Of a stretch of DNA of 64,000 nt, positions 49,977-61,900 are shown piece after piece. Each line of letters begins with the position of its first letter. The stretch's first letter is position 1. Origin of the DNA: Dendrophyllia cribrosa. Taxonomy: Eukaryota; Cnidaria; Anthozoa; Scleractinia; Dendrophylliidae. A model generated the notes under the pieces. That model did no database searches and was not told the origin of the DNA. It saw only the letters and a program-made list of their open reading frames with translations. Both the position numbers and the translations under genes were made by a program. Where the stretch lies: positions 27,359,792 through 27,423,791 of the forward strand of contig JAJLRJ010000011.1 in NCBI GenBank assembly GCA_024195265.1, in the 5' to 3' direction.

Positions 49977-52900
49977 CGCTTATTGGGTTCAGCGTGAATT
50001 CATCATTGAATCAGTGGGAGGGGAGGTCTCATTTTTTGAATCTTGGACTAAACAGCCCAGTTGAGGTGGCCCGCGGCTATTTAATGGCGCGGAGGCTCCC
50101 TTTTATAAATCGAATTTTCGGCAAGTAAACGTTAACCGATTTCTATAAGTTTTGGTAGGGTAATAAAGGAGTCTTCAAATTATACAGAACTTTAATTAAG
50201 CTCAATAAGTTCCAAGACTTTAAGCTTTACTGTGAGCAAGTTTCCGCAAGATCGGCTACACAAAAATGGCTGAATGGTCGACTGCTGAATTTAAGCTTCC
50301 CAATATTATGCTTGTGTGTTTGCCTCATCCGTTGGAAGAACTTTAAAATAAGGCTACAATCGCACCATATTATTTGAATGCTTGATACAACCGAAAACTT
50401 TGCTGAATATTTGGGAAATAACGGCAACACCCAGCATAAAAATATAAGGAAAGAAAGAACAAGATGTTTACAATGCGTTATTTGTGAATTTCAAGCTATT
50501 CAAGTTTGTTCGGCTCATGAAAAAAACTACCGATTTGTTTTCTCCTATTTTTAATTATGATAACATTCAGTATATGTACAAACTACCTTACCTAGTTCCA
50601 TGTGTATGAAGCTCGGCGAATTTGGGTCGTCAAATTTGCTACTTCATGTCTTTCATTTTCTAAATGCTATGGAAACCCCTCATGTTCCGTAAAATATTCA
50701 AACTTGTCTCGTTCTGGGATTATTTGCCACTTGGGAATCATCGATCATCGACAATAAAATTAAAATGGAAATCATTTAATTGCGTTATCGATGATCCGTG
50801 ATTCCCAAATGGATAATAGAGAGATTAAGTACCGCGTTCTACGGCAAACGGCAAACGCCAGCTTGCAGTCGATTATTTTACTTTTCCTCCACTAGAAAAT
50901 TCGAAAATAATTCACATGTTCATGTCAAACGCGAAACTACTCACTTTCACGTAGAAATGGCAAACGGCAGACGGCAAAAGTTGTATCCCTGCCGTTCGCG
51001 GGAGAAATATACGCGAAGCTTAATCTCTCTAATAAATTCCAGAACGCGGCAAGTTTGAATAACTTACGGAACACGAGGGATTTTCAAGGCATTTAGAAAA
51101 CGGAACAGGTGAAGTAGCAAACCTGACGACCCAAATTCGCCGATCTTCGAGACTGTACACATGAAACTAGGTAAGGCCGTTTGTACATATACTGAATGTT
51201 ATCATACTTAAAATTACGAGAAAACAAATCAGAAGTTTTTTCACGAGTCGAACAAACTTGAATATCTTGAAATTCACAAATAACACGCTATAAACATCTT
51301 GTTCTTTCTTTGCTTGTAGTTTTTGCTTGGAGTTTCCGATCTTTTCCGATTATTCAGCAAAGTTTTCGGTTGTATCAAGCTTTCAAATAATAGGGTGCGA
51401 TTGTAGCCTTATTTTAGCGTTCTTCCAACAGCTGAGGCAAACACGTAAGCATAATATTTGGAAGTTTAAATTCAGCAGTCGACTATGCAGCAATTTTTGT
51501 GCAGCCGTTTTTGTGGAAACCTGCTCACAGGAAAGCTTAAAGTCTTTCAACTTATCGAGCTTAATCAGAAAAAAAACCGGTCCTCGTTTGATGAAAATAT
51601 TCGCGTTTTCTTAAAAAAGCGGGGTTGTAACTCTTAATCGCTTACCTCATTTGCACTAAAATTTAAAGTGCTGTATAATTTGAAGACTCCTTTATTACCC
51701 CGCCAAAACTTACAGAAATCGGTTAACACTTACATGCCAAAAATTCGATTTATAAAAGGGGGCCTCCGCGCCATTAAATAGCCGCAGGCCACCTTAAGCA
51801 CCATCTCTCGAATAAGCGCCCCCTTAGTGACACAGAAATAGTGCATGAATTATTAGAAGGTTGAATTTATTCTTCATTAACTGCCAAGGAAAATAAATTG
51901 CCCAAAATTCATTAATACACCCGGGTGTAGAGAGACAATGTGGAGCAACACAACGGTATATCTCAGGCTAGGCTTGTACCGCCGTCCTTGATATCGGAAG
52001 TCCCGAGATGCTAACTTCAGACAACCTTCCCTCATCCATACAGTGAAGTACAATGTTCTAACTTCTAACCTCATGCGCTCCTAAGGAACACTCCAGAGCG
52101 TGGTGTTCTGTCGCAAGGACATGAAGTGCATCTTCAAGAACTCGTCGCTTCTCCACTTCCTCTTCAAATCTAAGATGGCGCACCTGAAAAAACAAAAAAA
52201 TAAAGCACAGTCAAACCAACACTTCCAAATTCTAATTAGATCTGGAAAGTGTCCCCAATTAGTCCTCGGGTACTAAATACCTTTGACACTTAAATAAGGT
52301 GATTTCATTTATTTACTAGTAGTAATCATAGATTATAGTGCGTCTCTTTATCCCGTGGCACCTCGTCTTGTCCTAGTACCTCAGTTTCATGAATTAATTC
52401 AGCCACTGTTTAAAAGGGCTATGTCGCGAGATATGTCACGCAGGCAAAAACGTCGGGCCGACATCAAACAAATCACGCTATCGCCGTGGGATCGGGGAAA
52501 ATCCTGCCGTGCTGTGTATTCCGAAAGGTCTCAGATTTTTCCGACATATAAATAGTATATTTCTCTTGATTTCATTTCGGTTTAATATTTCTCCGATTCT
52601 GAAATCATACTCCTCAGTACATGAACTAATACCGGAACCGGAAATGAGAAATTTCTTAGAAAGCCTAAAAAAGTGCTCCCTTGATAAACTTCTTGGACAC
52701 CGCGTTAATGGAGCATGAAATCGACGTGTGAATTTCGCAGGATTTTTCGGATAAAATTACAACTACCAGTTGCAAGTAGGACACAAGACTGTTGAATATA
52801 ATTCCTTTATTAGCTAGACAAATTTTAGTCACAAAACTGCGAAATCTTTAGTCGCAAATGCGCCCGATACAGGCGCAATTTTGCGTTCGCCTGGACCGGA

Positions 52901-55900
52901 CGGTCAGTGAATTATTGCTACAAGACATACAGCGAATTGCACCGTACCGTAGAACATCGCGAAGAACGACGTCGGTATTTAGGTGAAAGCTTCCCAAATC
53001 AGGCAGAGAACCACAGCAAAATCAAGATAGAACATTCAAAACATACCAGAACGGTAGCGAGGAAAATCCAATAACTTCTTGCTTGATTCCAAAGAGACCC
53101 AACAACTTACTTGGTCCGGAAATGAACCTTCGTCCAATTTTTCCACTGCGTACTTTAGTAGGCATTGAAATATTGAGCCGTACGATTCCAAAATTGGGAA
53201 AATATCCGAAACTAAATCAAGACAAATAGATTATTCACATGTGACATTTCGGAACCCCAGCTCCCCAGGATGAGGCCTGATTTCCACGCGCTGGGAATGC
53301 TGGATACTATTGTGACGTTTCAAGATGGCGCAGATTTGGTACCGACACTTTTCTCGATTCGTTCCGCCTTGCCGACAAGATTAGGAAGCGTCTCCTTCGT
53401 CGACGCAATTATTATTTTAAAGCGAAAGGAATTTCTACATCAGAAATTTGCTGTGGGGTTGTTTATAATTCTGTACAAGGTGGTTCTAACTTTTGGGTCT
53501 GTGGATTAATAACTAAAGTGTGACCATTCAAATGAAAGTCATTGAGCAGTACTTTCCTGTGGTGCTGTTTATTATGCTGTACAAAATGGTTCTAACTTTT
53601 GAGATCTGTGGATGAATTCCTTAAGTGTGACCATTTAAGTGAAAGCTATTGAGCAGTACTTTCCTGTGGTGCTGTTTATTATTCTGTACAAGGTGATTCT
53701 AACTTTTGAGTCTATGGATGAGATCATACAGTGTGACCATTCAAATAAAAGCTACTGTGCATTACTTTATTACCGTGCTGTCAGTTTTTCAACATTTTAC
53801 CAAACGGGATTTTTGAACTCAGTACTGTGGTGTGAAAGAGTAAGAACACATGCAACAAACCTCTTCTTGTTGTGACAGTAAATCTAAGCAGTGAGTCAGT
53901 GCGTTACACATGTTACGTGCAGTGGCCACAACCTCGTTAAGTTTCTCGCTGATCTTTAGTAAACTTCCTGTAGCAGAAAAAGAAAAAGAAGGACACATAT
54001 GAGATCCGCCACTGCTACGAAAACGTGCCATTTGAGATGATAAAGTTCAGCAAGCGAGCGAGTGCTTGTTTGAGCGAGATTCGAAACACCAACGGTGTGC
54101 ACAAACTCTAACCTTTGGAGTTGGACTGTGTCGAAGAAGAGCTGGTAATATCGGCGATTGTATTGTTAACTCCAGTGACCTGCTGGTCCAGAAGCTGCTG
54201 ATGCGCACGCGCACTCTGAAAAACAATAAATATCCAATAAAGACAAATGTTTATTTTTCCGTACATTTTAAATATACTGTTTACATTGGAGAGACTGGAC
54301 GCAGGTTGGCTGACCGTTTCAGAGAACACCGCAGGGATGTAATCAACGGCAGAAATGACCTTCCTGTACCTGCGCATTTTAACCAACCGAATCTTTCACT
54401 GCAGGATTTGAAAGTCGCTGTACTGAAGGCGGGCCTGGCCAACCAGGAATATCGCAAGAAACAGGAAATGCGTTTCATTTTCAGGCAAGGAACCATGGCC
54501 CCGAGTGGTCTGAATTAAGACTTTAGTTTTACGTGAATTTACTTTTTTGCCCACTCGCGCGCCAGCGCGCGCTGCCACGTGCGTGATCATGTAATTGGGC
54601 ACGTGTGCTAAATTAACGAACTTTAACGTTTTTTTTAATAGTTTTGTACCCTGAAGAAGGCAGCATTGCCGAAACGTCGGGAAAGAAGGATCATTCTACA
54701 AACAGCGTCAAATTTAACACTTTCTTTATTTTATCAATAAATATCCAGTTGTAGTCGGGCAGTAAGGTAGATCAAGTCACACACGAGTCACAGGAAACCG
54801 ACTCAGCGGGAGCTTCACCTGGTTTCCGTATTGCTACTCCTCCCGGTAATTCTAACTTTTGAGTCTGTGGTTGAAATCCTAAAGCAGGGTTCTATCTAGG
54901 GTATTTGAGGGGTAGAAGCTTCCCCCCCAAAACGCGCAGCTTCTCCCCCAAAAAATATTGTTATCATTACTGTATATAAGTAACTATATCGGAAAAATCA
55001 TCCAGAGATCAGTGCACGAGGTCAGTGCACGTGAAGTAAATATAGTAAATATTCCCTGTCTAAGGGCACTACATGACAAGGAACATGGAGTATTACAAAC
55101 TGCTGGCCAGTTGTCCTGGAGTCAGTGGTAGATCATTACAAACGTGTAAAGAAGCGCAGATTGGCTTTGTAATTCAATTCAATTTCAATTCAACTTTTTG
55201 GAGAAGGAAAGTACATTTAGATCCTCAAGTTGATCAGGGAGATTTTCCAAAGATCAATTGCCATGATTTGTTTTCCAGTATTTGTTTTCACACGCGATTA
55301 GACACGTTGTCAGTTAACTCGTATCTGCCGCGCCAGTTAACTTATTATATACACGTCAGTTATTAATTACACAGTTTACAGTACGTTGTTATCTGAGAAT
55401 TTTGTAGTTGTTACGACCATTAGCTACCATTGGTAAGAAATGGAAAAGTGCCGTTGTCGAGTTTATTTATGTTATTCACTTACTAACGATGAGTATGTAC
55501 AAATATTTGTGCAATTAGATGTCGGGTAACTCTTCTGTTCACTTTAGTAAATATCGGAGCTGATTGTAATAAATAACATTGTCAGAACGTGATCACGACT
55601 AAAAAATAAAACAAGATACCACTGTAACATTATCTCAAAATTGTGTTTCAAAATGCACCAGATTGCATCTCAGCGCATATTCATTTCAAAAAATTTCCGG
55701 GGGGGCATGCCCCCGGACCCCCCTGTGAAGCTCGTGGCCTTCGGCCACTCGGGACTTCTCCCCCAAACGATAAATCCTAGATAGAACCCTGTAAAGTGTG
55801 ACCATTCAAATGAAAGCTATTGAGCAGTACTTTCCTGTGGTACTGTTTATTATGCTGTACAAGGTGGTTCTAACGTTTTAGTCTGTGGGTGAAATCCTAA

Positions 55901-58900
55901 AGTGTGACCATTAAAAAAGCTACTACATAGTACTTTCCTGTGGTACTGTTTGTTGTGCTGTACAAGGTGGTTCTAACGTTTGAATCTGTGGGTGAAATCC
56001 GACAGTGTAACCATTAAAAAAAGATATTGAGCAGTGCTTTCCTGTGGTACTGTTTATTATGCTGTACAAAATGGTTCTAACGTTTGAGTCTGTGGGTGAA
56101 ATCGTACAGCGTTACCATTAAAAAAAAGTCACTGAGCAGTACTTTACCGTGGTTCTGTTTATTATGCTGTACAAGGTGGCTCTAACATTTTAGTCTGGAC
56201 GACATCCTCAAGTGTGACCATTCAAATGAAAGCTATTGAGCAGTACTTTCCTGTGGTACTGTTTATTATGCTGTACAAGGTGGTTCTAACTTTTGAGTCT
56301 GTGGATGAAATCCTACAGTGTGACCATTCAAATGAAAGCTATTGAGCAGTACTTACAAGTGGTACTATTTAATATGTCGTACAAAGTGAGTCTGGGGAGA
56401 ACCCCCTCCCTCTTCTCGGCCCCCAAAAAGCAAACATTGCAAAGAAACTCACCTTGAGAGAGTCTTGCATGTTTCCCAGTGGAATAACATCCTGTTCCTG
56501 ATCGTCAATCAATAATGTTGGTTGAGTTGTGTAAAACGTGCTATAAGCACAGTGCTCGTGAAGGGAGTTCAACCATCGCTGAAACCATGACAAATATTAC
56601 GAATGAAAGTCTAGTAAGGAAAACTGCCCATTCATACAAAAAGTATGCAAAGCTAGAGGTCGGGAAGAGACGCAATGATCTTGGACGAAAATGACGCTGG
56701 TTCACTAGCGATACAAACACAACTGCAGGTATACCGAATTTGCGTCGCGTAAAAACGAACATTGATACAAGCATAAAGCCTTGGTCAAACGACGCATGAT
56801 AGTCGATGATAGTTGGGGCGAGAGTTTTGATCCCGAACTATCGTACAATGTACAGATGGTTTTCACTCACGTGACCTTCAGTCCTATGGGACTCAAATGA
56901 CAAAGGCCATGGGGGCAATGTTGGTGCACATACAAAAGAAGTTCATTAAAATTCTTTTGTAGGTGTGCACCAACATGGCCGCCGTGACGTAAAGTGAAAA
57001 CCACCTGTACTGCCATTGACTATCATTCTGGCGTTCAAACCGTGATAGCACGTGATAGCACGTGATAGCATGTGATAGCACGTGATAGCACGTGATAGCA
57101 TGTGATAGCACGTGATAGCACGTGATAGCACGTGATAGCATGTGATAGCATGTGATAGCATGTGATAGCACGTGATAGCATGTGATAGCACGTGATAGCA
57201 CGTGATAGCACGTGATAGCATGTGATAGCACGTGATAGCATGTGATAGCATGTGATAGCATGTGATAGCGCTGTTGACTTTGTGCGACCATTTTGGTAGC
57301 AACAAAATCCTGTGGTGTGACCGTTCAAATGAAACCTCTTCAGTAGTACTTTTGCAAGGTACCATTTGTTCTTACTTTTGAGTCTGTGGATGAAATCCTA
57401 TGGTGTGACCATTCAAATGAAACCTCTTCAGCAGTACTTTTGCATGGTACCATTTGTTCTAACTTTTGAGTCTGTGGATGAAATCCTTTGGTGTGACCAT
57501 TCAAATGAAACCTCTTCAGCAGTATTTTTGCATGGTACCATTTGTTCTAACTTTTGAGTCTGTCGACGAAATCCTATGGTGTGAAAATTCAAATGAAACC
57601 TCTTCAGCAGTACTTTTGCATGGTACCATTTGTTTTTCGATATTTTACAAAATGAAATTTGGGATTTTTCTTGAATTTTGATATTTGGCACTGTTGGAGG
57701 TTAAAGTGTTAATTCCCAGTCTACGTGTTTCTTCGTTCTCCGTTGCAGAACAAAGTACTATATCAGGAATGGAAACTCTGCTACAGACCTGTCGCTGAAC
57801 CTGTGGAACTTTTTCACTGGCAGAAATGCTCCAGATTTGAACGGTGTTGTCTGAATAGTGGATTTTAATCTTGTGTTTCTCATCTCTGGGCACCTTCAAC
57901 ATGACAGGAAAAAAAACAGAAGAGTTTGAAATTAAGCCTGTGGTAGATCAAACAACAGTTAGAGAAAATAATATTGCAGAACCGCAGCCAAGGGTTAATC
58001 ATAAAGAATAAATATAAAAACGTTCTCTGGCTAAAATGTTTTAAAAACCGAGCTTTCGGCTTCCTGTACTGCTGTCTTCGAATGGTGAAAGATAACTGTA
58101 AAAAGCGCGCATACTATCCCGCTGATATATCGTGTTTTCATGATTATGGCCAGGAGCTTGCTTTCAGCTTACTTTAGTACAGTTTTCAATTGAGTGTCGA
58201 AAGTAATTACACAATTGCTTTGGTTTTCATTGCTACGCTTTGTGATTGGCTAAAACATCTCGCGCAACTTTCTCGACCAATCAGAAGTAAAACCAAAACC
58301 AATGGTGACTTGCTCGCACGAGTTTTCCCGCGTTTGGCGCCGCCGACATGTAATTGCTTCGAGCTCTGATTGGTTCATTGGATTGTTTACGACTGCTGTG
58401 ATTGGTCAGAGTAATTACTTTGGTTTTGGTTTTACGACACTCAATTGAAAACTGCTTTATTATCTTGAAATAGGAATAAAAAATCGCCAAAAGTGACGAA
58501 AGCAAAGAGCCAAAAGAACGACTTAAAATTCAAAATTCCGCAAGAATGGCTCTTTTGTCTCTTGACCGCCTGTCACAAAATCAAATTTGATGAACTTTAA
58601 TCCACTTCCATCCTTGCAATCCTGCACTTTATCTCCAAACTACTGCTTCTGTTTTGCTCTATGGAGTCCTTTTATCTGATTACGTTGTATATTTGTTGCC
58701 TTTGGCGATATAACGTGGAAATAAAGTAAGCGAAATTAAGTTCTTTCGGCGGGACAGATAAAATGACCGCTCTGTATTATAACATAGCTAGCAGAGCCGC
58801 GCAATCAAATTCAGTATACGTAAGCGTGCTCAAAATCCCGATAGTGCACGCTGATAGCGTGAGCAAATCGCTTCGCCAGAATTCGCGTCGGATTTGATGC

Positions 58901-61900
58901 ACAATTCCACCGGCTATGTTATAAAACAATTGGTTCATGCTTTTAGCTGTGCACTATCGAGTTATGGAACACGTGGGAAGTTTGGAGAGCACTCAAGAAG
59001 CTAGAGTTGCCCTCGGCTATCGCCTCGGGCAACTCTTACGCTTCTTTCGTGCTCTCCAAACTTCCCACGTGCTCCATAACTCGATAGTGCACGCTAAAGC
59101 ATGAACCAATTGTTAAGTGATATGAACTTACTGAAAATTTACAGCGGTCAAGATATTTATATCCCTGCCTTTTGATACTAGCAGCAGCATCGGCTCTGAA
59201 AAAAAGAAACGATGCCAAAAAAGACAAATTAAATTATGATAAAACAGAAGCAAATGAACGAGAAAGAAACCTAATATTGGAAAATACCTTTTGTTAAAAT
59301 AGCTTAGAACACCTCTCTCTAAGACTACCCAAAATTTCTTCCATCCAAAGAATCGTGAGCGCTGGAAACAGATGAAAACAAAGTTTTTAAAACAGCCATA
59401 ATATAAAAGAGAATGCGATAATAATGAGAAGGAGCAAACTTCAGTATGTAGTAACTAAACTACGGGATTCGAACCCATGACTTTGCGATTCCAGTGCAAA
59501 CTAAGCTACAAGGCCAGATAGAAGCTTGCATGGTCATTTGTGAGTTCTCTGATTATAACTGCAATGATCACATTCTATTTAATTCTTTCTCTGCAGTTCA
59601 TATGAATATATTTTCATATACACATTGCAGTCATAATGATTGGCACATGAGTTGAAAAGAAAGAATAATCGTATCATACAGTAACAAGACTTTCTTACCT
59701 TGAGCAAAAGTCCTTCATGTCTAGACACGACTTTGTGAAGTTTCTTTGGGTGAAGGAAATTTTAACAAAAATTAAAATGTAATAGGTACCAGTAATTGGC
59801 AGATTTTATAACACAAAACAAAAACAAGAAGTATGAAAATAACTACAGTGGGACACACCTTACTTACCATGAGCACCCAAGAAACTGTTTTACAAGTTAG
59901 CCAATCAGAGAGAAAAAATTCAATTAACGGGCACGCCTCCTTGCTAAGTTGAGCTTGATTAAAATAAAAGTAATCTTGTCGCTTCATGTTAGTTAAATGT
60001 AATCTTGTCGCTTCATGTTAGAGTGTAAAGTTAGTTACAAAATATTACTCTGACCAATCACAGCAGTCGTAAACAATCCAATGAACCAATCAGAGCTCGA
60101 AGCAATTACATGTCGGCGGCGCCAAGCGCGGGAAAACGCGTGCTAGCAAGCCACGATTAGTTTTAGTTTTACTTCTGATTGGTCGAGAAAGTGGCGCGAG
60201 ATTTTTTAGCCAATCACAAAGCGTAGCAATCAAAAACCAAAGCAATTGTGTAATTACTTTCGACACTCAATTGAAAACTGCTCTATCGTGGAAACTTGTA
60301 AAAGAGTTTGTTGTGTGCTCATGGTATGGCGCGTCGCACTGTAGTATGACCGTCTACAACGGTAGTGAAACATTACAGCCACTTTTTGGACCAAACGAAT
60401 CATGCTCACATGTTCTTACTTGAAATTTCTCATAAATAAAATATTTATCTAATAACCTCATTAATACTGCCATCATGCAATGATCAACTTGCAGCCTCCG
60501 ACCTAAATTCTCTTCATTAACTTAAAATGCCTGACGAGATGATATAAGTAAGCAAACATATTGTAATTTGATTCATGTCATCAGGCAATTGTAAAGCAAC
60601 CTTCCTACAGTTTATCTGCTTGGTATTGCATTAACATTCAATGTGATAAGTTAATTGATTTAAAAGGTACATAGCTCACCATTCAATTTGACTCTAACCA
60701 ATTAATATAAACAACACTAATTTCGAAGTTTTAACCAATTTTCCGAAGATGTCACAAAGATTTATGAAGATTTTTAAAATCAGTTTTTCAATTGCTGTCC
60801 TGCGAAGGTTATAAATGTTTCTGATCATTTCCCGAAGATTGCTGAAGACTTCCAAAGATCTCCAAGGAAGATCCAAAGACGTTTCAATTATACAGTGTAG
60901 ATCAACAACTTTAAACTCATTTCACTTTTAATCATGGAGGGCAAACAAGGTCGCTAATGTGAAGATACTAATATACATGTATTCACTCTTTACAGTTAAG
61001 ATAAATTGATATCTTCACATATGTTAAGATTTTTTCTCAGCAAGAGAAATCCTTGTATTTCACCGATTGGAAGTTTACATGTATATGTTGTGGTTCAAAT
61101 TTTTCTTTGGTTTGAAAATTTTCAAACCAGTTTAGTTTTTATTTTCCTTTGTCTCAGATTCATTACCATCATCTGAGACAAAGGAAAACAAAAATTAAAC
61201 TGGTTTTAAAATTTTCAAACCAAAGAAAAAATTGAACCACAACATATATAATAAGACCATTTTTTCGTCAATTGGTGATGTTTCACTGTATTTGAAACTC
61301 TTACAAAAAATAAACAAACAAACCTGTAATGGTTGTACATCTAGAAGTTGTTTCATTTTCTTGTTTGCTGCTAAGTCCAAAGCTGTCTGCCCTAATTATC
61401 AATCAAAAATAATTTGAAACATTTTCTTCTCTATTTCATGCATGTGTATACATTATATTACATCGTAGAGGTGTAGTAAGTTATAATTGTATGGAGTAGG
61501 GGGCCTGAGGTATCCAAGGGCTTCTACTACAAGTGGCGAGTCAGTCCCTAAAGAGGTGGGCAAAGACAAAGCATTCAGTTACAGTATCGAACAGAAGTAA
61601 CCTAAAGGCCCGCTTACACATGCGATTTTTTATGCGATTTTTGTCGCGCTTTCCAATGCAACTTTTGTCGCAAGTGTAAACTAGCGGCGATTTCTGTGCG
61701 ATTACGGTGCGACATTTGCTGTGACTTCCCAAAAATCGCCGCCAAGTTGCATCAGGTTTAGAAGTTCGAACATGTTTGAAACCTCTGCGACATCGCGCGA
61801 CAAATCGCGCCCAAATCGCTCTAAAATCGCTGCCCGTTTACACATGCGATTTGAAGATGCAACTTGCGCGCGACAAAAATTGCATCGAAAGGTGCAACAA

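Noticed and set aside
54066..54518. Single 150-residue plus-strand gene
   Set aside because: Its first part overlaps ORP1 exon 10 antisense and lies outside the duplication-bounded insertion; only 54237-54518 is Penelope coding sequence.
54237..54734. Complete Penelope element
   Set aside because: No reverse transcriptase upstream; the 13-bp duplication bounds a 498-bp fragment only.
57041..57270. CRISPR-like regular repeat
   Set aside because: Units are contiguous with no unique spacers, and the DNA is eukaryotic. The same applies to 24591-24726 and 33896-34370.
56893..57365. Overlapping minus-strand frames with [10 protein letters not shown] repeats
   Set aside because: Pure translation of the 10-bp tandem array; open in all three frames because the unit lacks stops.
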